This document shows positions 34,320 through 43,620 of a stretch of DNA of 64,000 bases, in pieces. Origin of the DNA: Pseudomonas fluorescens (lineage in GTDB: Bacteria > Pseudomonadota > Gammaproteobacteria > Pseudomonadales > Pseudomonadaceae). Made by a program: the position numbers and the translations under genes. The stretch is from the NCBI RefSeq assembly GCF_040448305.1, contig NZ_CP148752.1, positions 3,100,001 through 3,164,000 on the forward strand, in the 5' to 3' direction. The notes under the pieces are model-generated. The model was not told the origin of the DNA and searched no databases. It saw only the letters and a program-made list of their open reading frames with translations. Position 1 is the first letter of the stretch; the number at the start of each line of letters is the position of its first letter.

Positions 34320-35111
34320 ATGACCACTCAATCGTCGCTGCTCAGCCAGGTCGAAGCAGGCGTTGCCTGGATCACCCTCAATCGCACTGCCCAGCGCAAT
34401 GCGCTGGACATTCCGACGCTGAAAAACCTGCACACCTTGCTCGACGGTTTCAACGCCGATCCAGCGGTGCGCGTGGTGGTGCTCACCGGCAGCGGCCGCA
34501 GTTTCTGTGCCGGCGCTGACCTCGATGAATGGGCCGATGCTGAAGCTCGGGGCGCGCTGGAAACCTACGGCTGGACCGAAACCGCCCACGCCTTGATGAC
34601 CCGCCTGCACAGCCTGGAAAAACCCACCATCGCCGCCATCAACGGCACCGCCGTCGGCGCCGGGATGGACTTGACCCTGTGCTGCGACCTGCGCATCGCC
34701 GGGCAATCGGCACGCTTCAAGGCCGGCTACACCAGCATGGCGTACTCGCCGGACGCCGGCGCCAGTTGGCACCTGCCGCGTTTGATCGGCAGCGAACAGG
34801 CCAAGCGCCTGCTGTTCCTCGACGAATTGTGGGGCGCCGACCGTGCCCTAGACGCCGGTCTGGTTAGCGATGTCTGTGCCGACGATCAACTGCTGACGGT
34901 CACCAGCGAACTCGCCGCACGCCTGGCTGCCGGTCCGACCTTCGCCTTCGCCCAGACCAAAAAACTCATGCGTGAAGGCGCCGAACGCAGCCTGCCGGAA
35001 CAACTGCAAGCCGAGCTTGCCGCCGGTTTGCTCTGCGGTCGCAGCGAAGACGGCAACGAAGCCCTGCGCGCCGCCATGGAAAAACGCCCGGCACGTTTCA
35101 TCGGTCGTTGA
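34320..35111 (+). CDS. Enoyl-CoA hydratase/isomerase family protein
   Basis: This 263-residue crotonase-fold protein has the oxyanion-hole segments SGRSFCAGADLDE and AINGTAVGAGMDLTLCCDLRIA. The residues expected to be catalytic glutamates of classical hydratases fall in SARFKAGYTSMAYSPDAG, where a glutamate is not obvious, so the reaction may be isomerase-, hydrolase- or lyase-like. It starts an operon with an acyl-CoA dehydrogenase and an ADP-forming CoA ligase, then aruI-aruH. GAGG precedes the ATG at 34320. Likely handles a CoA ester derived from arginine catabolism, by context. Confidence 0.82.
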   Translation: MTTQSSLLSQVEAGVAWITLNRTAQRNALDIPTLKNLHTLLDGFNADPAVRVVVLTGSGRSFCAGADLDEWADAEARGALETYGWTETAHALMTRLHSLEKPTIAAINGTAVGAGMDLTLCCDLRIAGQSARFKAGYTSMAYSPDAGASWHLPRLIGSEQAKRLLFLDELWGADRALDAGLVSDVCADDQLLTVTSELAARLAAGPTFAFAQTKKLMREGAERSLPEQLQAELAAGLLCGRSEDGNEALRAAMEKRPARFIGR

Positions 35112-35151
35112 TTCCTCTCCATCTCCCAGAACACGAACAACAGGTAGCAGC

Positions 35152-36312
35152 ATGAATTTCCAACTGACCCAAGAACAAGAAATGTTGGTGGACTCGGTAC
35201 GCAGCTTCGTCGAGAAGGAACTGCTGCCCTATGAAGAGCAAGTCGACCGCGCCGACGAGGTCTCCCCGGAGCTGGCGGCACAGATTCGCGGCAAGGCGAT
35301 CGCGGCAGGTTTCTACGCCTTCAACATGCCCGAAGAAGTGGGTGGTGGCGGCCTGGATTACCTGTCCCAGGCGCTGATCGAACGTGAGCTGTCCAAGGTG
35401 TCCTGGGCGCTGCATGTGTTCGTCGCACGGCCGTCGAAAATCCTCATGGCCTGCACCGGCGACCAGATCAACGACTACCTGTTGCCGAGCATCCAGGGCG
35501 AAAAAATCGACTGCTTCGCCCTGACCGAGCCGGGTGCAGGCTCTGACGCCAACGCGATCAAGACCCGCGCCGTGCGTGAAGGCGACGACTTCATTCTCAA
35601 CGGCAGCAAGCACTTCATCAGCCACGCCGGCCATGCCGATTTCGCCATCGTCTTCGCCGTGACCGACACCTACGAACACAACGGCAAAAAGCGTAACGCC
35701 GTGACCTCGTTCCTGGTCGACCGCAACACCCCGGGCATGACCATCCGCCGTGGGCCGAAGTGCGTGAGCAACCGTGGTTACCACACCTTCGAAATGTTCT
35801 TCGATGACTGCCGCGTGCCGGCCAGCAAAGTGCTGGGCGAAGTCGGCAAGGGTTGGGACGTGGCCAACGCCTGGCTGACCGCCGGGCGCGTGATGGTCGC
35901 CGCTAACTGCGTCGGACAGGCCCAGCGTGCACTGGACGTGTCCTTGCAATGGGCGGCGGACCGCAAGCAATTCGGCCAGCCGATCGGCACTTACCAGGGC
36001 GTGTCGTTCAAATTGGCCGACATGGCCACGCAAATCCGCGCCGCCGAACTGCTGACCCTGCACACCGCCTGGAAAATGGACCAGGGCACCATGACCGATG
36101 GCGAGGCCGGCATGGCCAAGCTGTTCGCCAGCGAAGTGCTGGGACGCGCCGCCGATGAAGCGGTGCAGATCTTCGGCGGCATGGGCCTGATGGACGAAGG
36201 TCCGGTGGAGCGCATCTGGCGTAATGCGCGGATCGAACGGATCTGGGAAGGCACTTCGGAAATCCAGCGCCACATCATTTCCCGCGAGCTGCTGCGGCCG
36301 CTGCTGCGCTGA
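35152..36312 (+). CDS. Acyl-CoA dehydrogenase
   Basis: This 386-residue flavoenzyme has the family signatures FALTEPGAGSDANAIKTRA, FILNGSKHFISHAGHAD, DRKQFGQPIGTYQGV and FGGMGLMDEGPVERIWRNARI. The candidate catalytic base is Glu366 in IWEGTSEIQR. It introduces a 2,3-double bond into an acyl-CoA. It lies between the hydratase and the CoA ligase in a tight operon. The substrate is unknown; a guanidinobutyryl- or similarly substituted CoA is a plausible guess from the downstream aru genes. Confidence 0.88.
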   Translation: MNFQLTQEQEMLVDSVRSFVEKELLPYEEQVDRADEVSPELAAQIRGKAIAAGFYAFNMPEEVGGGGLDYLSQALIERELSKVSWALHVFVARPSKILMACTGDQINDYLLPSIQGEKIDCFALTEPGAGSDANAIKTRAVREGDDFILNGSKHFISHAGHADFAIVFAVTDTYEHNGKKRNAVTSFLVDRNTPGMTIRRGPKCVSNRGYHTFEMFFDDCRVPASKVLGEVGKGWDVANAWLTAGRVMVAANCVGQAQRALDVSLQWAADRKQFGQPIGTYQGVSFKLADMATQIRAAELLTLHTAWKMDQGTMTDGEAGMAKLFASEVLGRAADEAVQIFGGMGLMDEGPVERIWRNARIERIWEGTSEIQRHIISRELLRPLLR

Positions 36313-36330
36313 TCGGCCTGGAGAATTCCC

Positions 36331-38430
36331 ATGTCCCAAACCATTCGTGACAACCTCAAACGCATGCTCGCGCCGCAACACGTGGCGTTTGTCGGCGGCC
36401 GCAGCATGGCCCGCGCCCTCATGCGCTGTGCCGAAGGCGGCTACCAAGGGCAAATGTGGCTGGTCAATCCGCAGAATGACAGCCTCGAAGGCGTACCGTG
36501 CGTACGCAATATTGCCGATCTGCCATGTGGACCGGATGCAGTCTTCATCGCCACCAACCGCGAGCTGACGCTGACCTGCGTCGCTGAACTGGCCGCCATC
36601 GGCGCGGGCGGCGCGATCTGCTACGCCTCCGGCTTCGCCGAGACCGGCGCCGAAGGCCAGGTCCTGCAACAGCAACTGCTCAAGGCCGCAGGCGACATGG
36701 CCTTGCTCGGGCCGAACTGCTACGGCCTGCTCGACTACCTGCACAGCTCCGCGCTGTGGCCGGTGGCCCATGGCGGCAAAGCGGTGGAGAAGGGCGTGGC
36801 GGTGCTGACCCAGAGCGGCAACTTCGCCTACAACCTGTCCATGAGCGACCGCTCGCTGCCGGTGGCCTACATGGCTTCGGTGGGCAATCAGGCGCAACTG
36901 GGCGTGGCTGAACTGATGGACGTGTTGCTCGACGAACCGCGCGTCACCGCCATCGGCCTGCACCTGGAAGGCCTGAAGAACGTGCCGGGTTTTGCCCGCG
37001 CCGCGCACAAGGCGCTGGAAAAGGGCATTCCGATCATCGCCCTGAAAACCGGCGTGTCGCAGATCGGCGCCGAACTGGCCTTGAGTCATACCAGTTCGCT
37101 GTCCGGTTCCGATGCGCTGTACGACGCGCTGTTTGATCGTCTCGGGGTGATCCGCGTCAGCGGCCCGGTGAGTTTTGTCGAAACCCTCAAGGCCGCGGCC
37201 TGCGGCAACCTGCCGGCGGGCAACAGCCTGATCGCGCTGGCCTGTTCCGGCGGCGACGCCGGGCTGATTGCCGACTACGCCGAACGCAACGACCTGGACC
37301 TGCCGAAACTCGATCAAGGGCAGGTCAGCGAACTCGCGCAAGTGCTGCCGACCTACGCCAACCTGGTCAACCCGCTGGATTTCACCACGGCGATCTGGGG
37401 CGACGGCGAAGCCTTGAACCGCATGCTCGACAGCGCGCTGCGCACCGAAGCCGACGCGGCGATGTTGGTGCTCGACTACCCGTCGGAGTTCACCGGCGAG
37501 CGCAAGGAATGCGACCTGCTGCTGGAGTTGTACTGCGCGGCACTGCAACGTCACGGCAAGACCGGTTTTGTCACCTCGGCCTTCCCCGAGTTGCTGCCGG
37601 CCCATGCCCGTGAGCGTCTGCACGCCCAAGGCGTCGCGGCCTTGCAGGGCGTTGAGGACGGGTTGGCCGCGTGGGGTCGCATCGCCGGTTATCAACGCAA
37701 CCGCCAGGTCTTGCTGGCGCTGGGCGAATCGGCGTTGGTGCCGCTGTGCCCGCACGCGCTGGAAGGCGAGGGGCGTTTGCTCAATGAATGGGATTCCAAA
37801 CAGGCATTAAAAGCCTTTGGCCTGCCGACGCCCAACGGCGTTTTGAGCACCCCGGACAAGGCCCTGAAGGACGCCGAAACCCTGGGCTATCCGCTGGTAC
37901 TCAAAGCGGTCAGTGCCCAACTGCCACACAAGACCGAGGCCGGTGCCGTGGCGTTGAACCTCAAGGACGGCGCGGCATTGAGCGCTGCACTGGAGAAGAT
38001 GCGCAGCAGCATTGCCGCTTACGCCCCGGGCGTAGCCTTCGATCAACTGTTACTCGAACCCATGGCCAAGCCGCCACTGGCTGAACTGATTGTCGGCATC
38101 AAGCGCGAAAACGATTTCGGCCTCGCGCTGGTGATCGGTGCCGGCGGCATTCTGGTGGAGTTGCTCAAGGACAGTCGCAGCCTGTTGCTGCCGACCACCG
38201 ACGGCGCGATCCGCAATGCCTTGCTCAGCCTGCGCAGCGCACCGTTGCTGCAAGGTTTCCGTGGTCGCGAGTCTGCGGACCTGGATGCCTTGGTGACCGC
38301 CATCCGCGCCGTGGCGGACTACGCCTGCGAAAACGCCGGACACCTGCTGGAACTCGATGTGAACCCATTGTTGGTCGGTGCCCACGGCACGACTGCGGTC
38401 GATGCGTTGATTCGCTTCGGCCAGGAGTGA
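36331..38430 (+). CDS. ADP-forming acyl-CoA synthetase (acetate--CoA ligase family)
   Basis: This 699-residue protein fuses the alpha and beta parts of an NDP-forming acyl-CoA ligase. The N-terminal CoA-binding domain starts LAPQHVAFVGG; the central ligase domain has LLGPNCYGLLDY, TQSGNFAYNLSMSD and ALSHTSSLSGSDALYDALF, where the His of SHT is the expected phosphohistidine; the C-terminal ATP-grasp domain has LLNEWDSKQALKAFGLPTP and KAVSAQLPHKTEAGAV, plus VGIKRENDFG. It forms an acyl-CoA with ATP going to ADP, and so can start CoA-dependent oxidation of an acid. It lies 18 bp after the dehydrogenase and 4 bp before aruI. Confidence 0.88.
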   Translation: MSQTIRDNLKRMLAPQHVAFVGGRSMARALMRCAEGGYQGQMWLVNPQNDSLEGVPCVRNIADLPCGPDAVFIATNRELTLTCVAELAAIGAGGAICYASGFAETGAEGQVLQQQLLKAAGDMALLGPNCYGLLDYLHSSALWPVAHGGKAVEKGVAVLTQSGNFAYNLSMSDRSLPVAYMASVGNQAQLGVAELMDVLLDEPRVTAIGLHLEGLKNVPGFARAAHKALEKGIPIIALKTGVSQIGAELALSHTSSLSGSDALYDALFDRLGVIRVSGPVSFVETLKAAACGNLPAGNSLIALACSGGDAGLIADYAERNDLDLPKLDQGQVSELAQVLPTYANLVNPLDFTTAIWGDGEALNRMLDSALRTEADAAMLVLDYPSEFTGERKECDLLLELYCAALQRHGKTGFVTSAFPELLPAHARERLHAQGVAALQGVEDGLAAWGRIAGYQRNRQVLLALGESALVPLCPHALEGEGRLLNEWDSKQALKAFGLPTPNGVLSTPDKALKDAETLGYPLVLKAVSAQLPHKTEAGAVALNLKDGAALSAALEKMRSSIAAYAPGVAFDQLLLEPMAKPPLAELIVGIKRENDFGLALVIGAGGILVELLKDSRSLLLPTTDGAIRNALLSLRSAPLLQGFRGRESADLDALVTAIRAVADYACENAGHLLELDVNPLLVGAHGTTAVDALIRFGQE

Positions 38431-38434
38431 GGAC

Positions 38435-40048
38435 ATGAAAATGCAAAGCAAAACCTTGACCGGTGGCCAGGCCCTGGTGCGTCTGTTGGCCAACTACGGC
38501 GTCGATACCGTGTTCGGCATCCCCGGCGTACACACCCTGGAGCTGTATCGCGGCTTGCCAGGCAGCGGCATTCGCCACGTGCTGACACGCCATGAGCAGG
38601 GCGCCAGTTTCATGGCCGACGGCTATGCCCGGGTCAGCGGCAAACCCGGCGTGTGCTTCGTCATCACCGGCCCCGGCGTGACCAACGCCGCCACCGGCAT
38701 CGGCCAGGCCTACGCCGACTCGATTCCGATGCTGGTGATTTCCAGCGTCAACCACAGCGCCAGCCTGGGCAAGGGCTGGGGCAGCCTGCACGAGTGTCAG
38801 GATCAACGGGCGATGACCGCACCGATCACTGCGTTCTCGGCAGTGGCGCTGACCGCCGAAGACCTGCCGGAACTGATCGCCCGTGCCTACGCGGTGTTCG
38901 ACAGCGAGCGTCCGCGCCCGGTGCACATTTCGGTTCCGCTGGACGTCTTGTCGGCGCCGATTGCCCGTGACTGGAGCAATGAGGTGGTGCGTCGCCCGGG
39001 TCGTGGTCCGGCTTCCGCCACCGCCATCGATCAAGCCGTGGCCAAACTGAAGGCTGCCAAGCGACCGATGATCATCGCCGGTGGTGGTGCGCTCAATGCC
39101 GCTTCGCAACTGCAAGACATCAGCACCCGGCTCGCTGCGCCGCTGTTCACCAGCGTCGCCGGCAAGGGTCTGCTGCCGCCGGGCGCGCCGCTCAATGCCG
39201 GTTCATCCCTGTGTGTGGAGCCGGGCTGGAACCTGATCGCCGAGGCCGACGTGGTGCTGGCCGTCGGCACCGAAATGGCCGACACCGACTTCTGGCGTGA
39301 ACGCCTGCCGCTCAATGGCGAACTGTTGCGCGTCGACATCGACCCGCGCAAGTTCAACGACTTCTACCCATGCGCGGTGGCATTGCACGGCGATGCACAA
39401 CAAACCCTCAGTGGATTGCTTGAGCGTTTGCCGTCTGATGTGCGCGATGCCAGCGCTGCGACTGCCTCGGTCACCACTCTGCGCGAAGCGGTCAAGGCCA
39501 GCCATGGCCCGTTGCAGTCGATCCATCAATCGATTCTCGACCGTATCGCCGCAGAGCTGCCGGACAACGCATTCATCAGCACCGACATGACCCAGCTTGC
39601 GTATACGGGTAACTACGCCTTCGACAGCCTGGCCATCCGCAGCTGGTTGCACCCCACCGGCTACGGCACCTTGGGTTATGGCCTGCCGGCCGGTATCGGC
39701 GCCAAGTTCGGCGCGCCGCAGCGGCCGGGCCTGGTGCTGGTAGGTGACGGTGGTTTCCTCTACACCGCCCAGGAACTGGCCACAGCTGTCGAGGAACTAG
39801 ACAGCCCGCTGGTGGTGCTGCTGTGGAACAACGACGCCCTGGGGCAGATCCGCGACGACATGATCGGCCTGGATATCGAACCCATCGGCGTATTGCCACG
39901 TAACCCGGATTTCGCCGCCCTGGCTCGTGCCTTCGGTTGCACCGTGACTCAGCCGCAAAGCCTGGCCGAGTTGCAGACCGACTTGCGCCAAGGCTTCAAG
40001 CGTAATGGCGTGACCCTGATCGAACTCAAGCATGCCTGTGCGCATTGA
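38435..40048 (+). CDS. aruI: 2-ketoarginine decarboxylase (ThDP enzyme)
   Basis: This 537-residue thiamine-diphosphate enzyme decarboxylates 5-guanidino-2-oxopentanoate (2-ketoarginine) to 4-guanidinobutyraldehyde, the second step of the arginine transaminase pathway. Features: the cofactor-activating Glu in VLTRHEQGASFMADGYAR, a central NAD-like domain (RPMIIAGGGALNAASQL), and the ThDP-Mg motif GDGGFLYTAQELATAVE...NND. It resembles acetolactate synthase large subunits but is followed immediately by aruH, as in P. aeruginosa. AGGAG precedes the ATG with 7 nt spacing. Confidence 0.9.
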   Translation: MKMQSKTLTGGQALVRLLANYGVDTVFGIPGVHTLELYRGLPGSGIRHVLTRHEQGASFMADGYARVSGKPGVCFVITGPGVTNAATGIGQAYADSIPMLVISSVNHSASLGKGWGSLHECQDQRAMTAPITAFSAVALTAEDLPELIARAYAVFDSERPRPVHISVPLDVLSAPIARDWSNEVVRRPGRGPASATAIDQAVAKLKAAKRPMIIAGGGALNAASQLQDISTRLAAPLFTSVAGKGLLPPGAPLNAGSSLCVEPGWNLIAEADVVLAVGTEMADTDFWRERLPLNGELLRVDIDPRKFNDFYPCAVALHGDAQQTLSGLLERLPSDVRDASAATASVTTLREAVKASHGPLQSIHQSILDRIAAELPDNAFISTDMTQLAYTGNYAFDSLAIRSWLHPTGYGTLGYGLPAGIGAKFGAPQRPGLVLVGDGGFLYTAQELATAVEELDSPLVVLLWNNDALGQIRDDMIGLDIEPIGVLPRNPDFAALARAFGCTVTQPQSLAELQTDLRQGFKRNGVTLIELKHACAH

Positions 40049-40072
40049 TCTGTATTTTAAGGGGATGAAGCC

Positions 40073-41263
40073 ATGCGCTTTTCCGATCTGACTCAACGTA
40101 TCGCCGGCGACGGCGCCGCCGCGTGGGACATTCACTACCGCGCCTTGGCACTGCGCGAGCAAGGCGAAGACATTCTGCTGTTGTCCGTGGGTGATCCGGA
40201 TTTCGACACGCCACAGCCTATCGTGCAGGGCGCCATCGACAGCCTGTTGAGCGGCAACACTCACTACGCCGAGGTGCGCGGCAAGCGTGCCCTGCGTGAA
40301 GCCATTGCCAAGCGTCATCAGCAGCGCAGCGGCCAGTCGGTTTCGGCGGATCAGGTCACCGTGCTGGCCGGGGCGCAATGTGCGCTGTTCAGCGTGGCCC
40401 AATGCGTGCTCAATCCGGGTGACGAGGTGATCGTCGCCGAACCGATGTACGTCACCTACGAAGCGGTGTTTGGGGCTTGTGGCGCCGTGGTGGTGCCGGT
40501 GCCCGTGCGTTCGGAAAACGGTTTTCGCGTGCTGCCCGAAGACGTCGCCGCGCGTATCACCCCACGTACCCGGGCGCTGGCACTGAACAGCCCGCACAAC
40601 CCGTCCGGCGCGAGTCTGCCGCGCAGCACCTGGGCTGCTTTGGCTGAGTTATGCATCGGCCACGACCTGTGGCTGATTTCCGATGAGGTCTACAGCGAAT
40701 TGCTGTTCGAAGGCGAGCACGTCAGCCCGGCGAGCCTGCCGGGCATGGCCGAACGCACCGCGACCCTCAATAGCCTGTCGAAATCCCACGCCATGACCGG
40801 CTGGCGTGTCGGCTGGGTGGTGGCGCCGCCATCCCTGGCCGCGCACCTGGAAAACCTCGCGTTGTGCATGCTCTATGGCTCGCCGGATTTCATTCAGGAT
40901 GCTGCCGTGGTGGCCCTGGAAAGCAACCTGCCGGAACTCGAAGCCATGCGCGAAGCCTATCGCCAACGTCGCGATCTGGTGTGCGACAGCCTGGCCGATT
41001 GCCCCGGCGTGCGGGCGTTGAAACCCGATGGCGGGATGTTCGTGATGCTCGATATCCGCCAGACCGGGCTCAGCGCCCAGGCGTTTGCCGACCGTCTGCT
41101 GGATCGCCACGGCGTGTCGGTCCTGGCGGGCGAGGCCTTTGGTCCGAGCGCGGCGGGGCATATTCGCCTCGGTCTGGTGGTCGGCGCCGAACCGCTGCGC
41201 GATGCCTGCCAGCGCATTGCCCGTTGTGCTCACGAATTGATGGAGGCCCAGAATCATGCTTAA
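40073..41263 (+). CDS. aruH: Arginine:pyruvate transaminase
   Basis: This 396-residue PLP enzyme transfers the alpha-amino group of arginine to pyruvate, giving 2-ketoarginine and alanine. It matches my memory of P. aeruginosa AruH almost word for word in several places: MRFSDLTQRIAGDGAAAWDI, SVGDPDFDTPQPIVQ, EVIVAEPMYVTYEAVFGACG and NSPHNPSGASLP. The PLP lysine is Lys237 in LNSLSKSHAMTGWRVGW. It overlaps the next gene by 8 bp. With AruI and the adjacent aldehyde dehydrogenase it converts arginine to 4-guanidinobutyrate. Confidence 0.92.
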   Translation: MRFSDLTQRIAGDGAAAWDIHYRALALREQGEDILLLSVGDPDFDTPQPIVQGAIDSLLSGNTHYAEVRGKRALREAIAKRHQQRSGQSVSADQVTVLAGAQCALFSVAQCVLNPGDEVIVAEPMYVTYEAVFGACGAVVVPVPVRSENGFRVLPEDVAARITPRTRALALNSPHNPSGASLPRSTWAALAELCIGHDLWLISDEVYSELLFEGEHVSPASLPGMAERTATLNSLSKSHAMTGWRVGWVVAPPSLAAHLENLALCMLYGSPDFIQDAAVVALESNLPELEAMREAYRQRRDLVCDSLADCPGVRALKPDGGMFVMLDIRQTGLSAQAFADRLLDRHGVSVLAGEAFGPSAAGHIRLGLVVGAEPLRDACQRIARCAHELMEAQNHA

Positions 41264-42671
41264 TCACAAGTCACTGTTTATTGATGGTCGCTGGCAAACT
41301 CCGTCGGGGCAGGGCATCGCCGAGGTGATCAATCCGGCCACCGAAGAAGTGTGCGGCAGCGTTCCACTGGGTGATGAACTCGATGTCGAAAACGCCGTGG
41401 CGGCTGCACGCCGGGCGTTCGACTCATGGTCGCGTACACCGTCCAGCGTGCGTGCCGGTTACATCCGCGCCCTGGCCGATCAACTGCGCAATCGTGCCGA
41501 TGAGATGGCCGCGGTCATCACCACTGAACTGGGCATGCCGGTGCAATGGTGTCGTTCGGTGCAGGTCGACGGGCCGATCGCTGGCCTTGAGCAGTATGTC
41601 GAACTGGCTCATCTCATGGACGAAGTGCGCGAAGTCGGCAATTCGCTGGTGATCCGCGAGGCCGTGGGTGTCTGCGCGTTCATCAACCCGTGGAATTACC
41701 CGCTGCACCAGCTGATCGGCAAACTCGCCCCGGCACTGGCCGCCGGTTGCACGGTGGTGGTCAAACCGAGCCAGGAAACCCCGCTGCATGCCTTCCTGCT
41801 GGCGCAAATGATCGAGGACATCGGCCTGCCGGCCGGGGTGTTCAACCTGGTCAGCGGCCCGGGCTCGAAAGTCGGCGAAGCGCTGGCCAAACACCCGGAC
41901 GTGGACATGGTGTCGTTCACCGGCTCCACCGGCGCCGGGGTGCGGGTCGCGCAGGCGGCGGCGCCATCGGTCAAACGGGTGTGCCTGGAACTGGGCGGTA
42001 AGTCGCCGCTACTGATCGCCGAGGATGCCGATCTCGCAGCGGCGGTGCGCTACGGCGTGCAGGACGTGATGATCAACTCGGGCCAGACCTGCACCGCGCT
42101 GACCCGCATGCTGCTGCCGGCCAGCCGTTACGCCGAGGCCGTGGAACTGGCGTTGGCGGAAACCCTGAGCCTGCGCATGGGCGATCCCCTCGACCCACAA
42201 AGCTTTCTCGGCCCGATGTGTTCGGTCGGGCAAAAATGCACCGTGCTCGACTACATCAAGGTTGGCCAACAGGAAGGCGCACGGCTGCTGTGCGGCGGTG
42301 ACACGCCGTCGACGTTCGAACGCGGCTTCTATGTCAGCCCGACGCTGTTCGCCGATGTCGACAACCGCATGCGCATCGCCCAGGAAGAAATCTTCGGCCC
42401 GGTGCTGTGCCTGATTCCCTATACCGATGAGGCGCAAGCGATCCAGATCGCCAACGACTCGCCGTTCGGCCTGTCCAGCGGCGTCTGGGCCGGCAGTGCC
42501 GAGCGCGCCTTGCACCTGGGACGGCAGATGCGCGCCGGTCAGTGCTTCCTCAACGGCGCGGCGTTCAATTATCAGGCGCCATTCGGTGGCTACAAACAGT
42601 CGGGTAACGGTCGTGAATGGGGTGAAGAGGGGTTGAACGAGTTCGTCGAAGTGAAGGCGATCCAGGTGTGA
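41256..42671 (+). CDS. Aldehyde dehydrogenase, probably 4-guanidinobutyraldehyde
   Basis: This 471-residue NAD(P)-dependent aldehyde dehydrogenase has the cofactor segment FINPWNYPLHQLIGK, the general base Glu245 (LELGGKSPLLI), the nucleophile Cys279 (NSGQTCTALTR) and EEIFGPVLCLIPY. It overlaps aruH by 8 bp, so its substrate is most likely the AruI product 4-guanidinobutyraldehyde. In P. aeruginosa as I remember it that step is attributed to an enzyme encoded elsewhere (KauB), so a dedicated copy here would be a local addition. An aminoaldehyde of another pathway is the alternative. Confidence 0.88.
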   Translation: MLNHKSLFIDGRWQTPSGQGIAEVINPATEEVCGSVPLGDELDVENAVAAARRAFDSWSRTPSSVRAGYIRALADQLRNRADEMAAVITTELGMPVQWCRSVQVDGPIAGLEQYVELAHLMDEVREVGNSLVIREAVGVCAFINPWNYPLHQLIGKLAPALAAGCTVVVKPSQETPLHAFLLAQMIEDIGLPAGVFNLVSGPGSKVGEALAKHPDVDMVSFTGSTGAGVRVAQAAAPSVKRVCLELGGKSPLLIAEDADLAAAVRYGVQDVMINSGQTCTALTRMLLPASRYAEAVELALAETLSLRMGDPLDPQSFLGPMCSVGQKCTVLDYIKVGQQEGARLLCGGDTPSTFERGFYVSPTLFADVDNRMRIAQEEIFGPVLCLIPYTDEAQAIQIANDSPFGLSSGVWAGSAERALHLGRQMRAGQCFLNGAAFNYQAPFGGYKQSGNGREWGEEGLNEFVEVKAIQV

Positions 42672-42758
42672 CGGTTGGCGACGCAAACTGTTCATCACCC
42701 ACGATGTTGCTACTCCACACCTTCAACCGATTCGCTGGAACAAGTCTAAGGAACCACC

Positions 42759-43469
42759 ATGAAAGTACTGATCGTCCACGCCCACCCGGAGCCGCAATCC
42801 TTTACCGCCGCCCTGCGTGACCAGGCCGTCGCCACCCTCGAAGCCCAGGGCCACGAAGTGCAGGTCAGCGACCTGTACAAAATGAACTGGAACCCGGTGG
42901 CCAGCGACGCGGACTTTTCCTCCCGGGAAAACCCTGAATACCTGGTCTATGCCCTGGAACAACGCCTGGGCGTGAAGAGCCAGTCAATGGCGCCGGACAT
43001 CCAGGCTGAGTTGGACAAACTGCTGTGGGCCGATCTGCTGATCCTCAACTTTCCGATCTTCTGGTTCTCCACCCCGGCCATGCTCAAGGGCTGGATCGAC
43101 CGGGTGCTGGTGTCCGGCATCTGCTATGGCGGCAAGCGCTTCTACGATCAGGGTGGTTTGGCCGGCAAGAAAGCGCTGGTGACAGTGACCCTGGGTGGTC
43201 GTGAACACATGTTTGGTGAGGGCGCGATTCATGGACCGTTGGAGGACATGCTGCGACCGATTTTGCGTGGCACGTTGGCCTATGTCGGTTTTGACGTGCT
43301 GGAACCGTTCGTGGCGTGGCATGTGCCGTACATCAGTGAAGAGGCGCGCCAGCAATTTCTGGTTGATTACAGCCAGCGTTTGCAACACCTGAGTGATGAT
43401 CAGCCTCTGGTGTTTCCGAAGTTGGCGCAGTTCGATGACAAGCTCTATCCACTGACCACCAATGCCTGA
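42759..43469 (+). CDS. NAD(P)H dehydrogenase (quinone), flavodoxin-fold
   Basis: This 236-residue FMN/FAD protein belongs to the NQO1/MdaB-like Flavodoxin_2 family: VLIVHAHPEPQSFTAALRD at the N-terminus, LILNFPIFWFSTPAMLKGWIDRVL in the middle, and GGREHMFGEGAIHGPLEDML. It reduces quinones by two electrons. A gene of this type also borders aruH in P. aeruginosa (PA4975, from memory), so the linkage is conserved, though its role in arginine breakdown is unclear. It is 87 bp after the dehydrogenase and may have its own promoter. Confidence 0.88.
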   Translation: MKVLIVHAHPEPQSFTAALRDQAVATLEAQGHEVQVSDLYKMNWNPVASDADFSSRENPEYLVYALEQRLGVKSQSMAPDIQAELDKLLWADLLILNFPIFWFSTPAMLKGWIDRVLVSGICYGGKRFYDQGGLAGKKALVTVTLGGREHMFGEGAIHGPLEDMLRPILRGTLAYVGFDVLEPFVAWHVPYISEEARQQFLVDYSQRLQHLSDDQPLVFPKLAQFDDKLYPLTTNA

Positions 43470-43483
43470 CTGACACCTCATAC

Positions 43484-43575
43484 CCTGTAGGAGCGAGCCT
43501 GCTCGCGATAGCGGTGGGTCAGTAAGCAAGATGTTGACTGACACGCCCTCATCGCGAGCAGGCTCGCTCCTACAG
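43484..43575. repeat. REP doublet, spacer family B
   Basis: CCTGTAGGAGCGAGCCTGCTC...GAGCAGGCTCGCTCCTACAG written here in two 20-base halves; spacer GGTCAGTAAGC...ATGTTGACTGACACGCCCTC. Confidence 0.9.
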
Positions 43576-43620
43576 TTCTTTGTGTTGGCTGTCCTATTTG
43601 GGGGTGTTTAAGAGGTTGTT

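Noticed and set aside
35098..37755. An 885-codon open frame on the minus strand opposite the acyl-CoA dehydrogenase and CoA ligase genes
   Set aside because: It is antisense to two well-recognised enzymes with intact motifs, and the composition (Arg, Ala, His, Gln rich, no domain) is typical of shadow frames in high-GC DNA.
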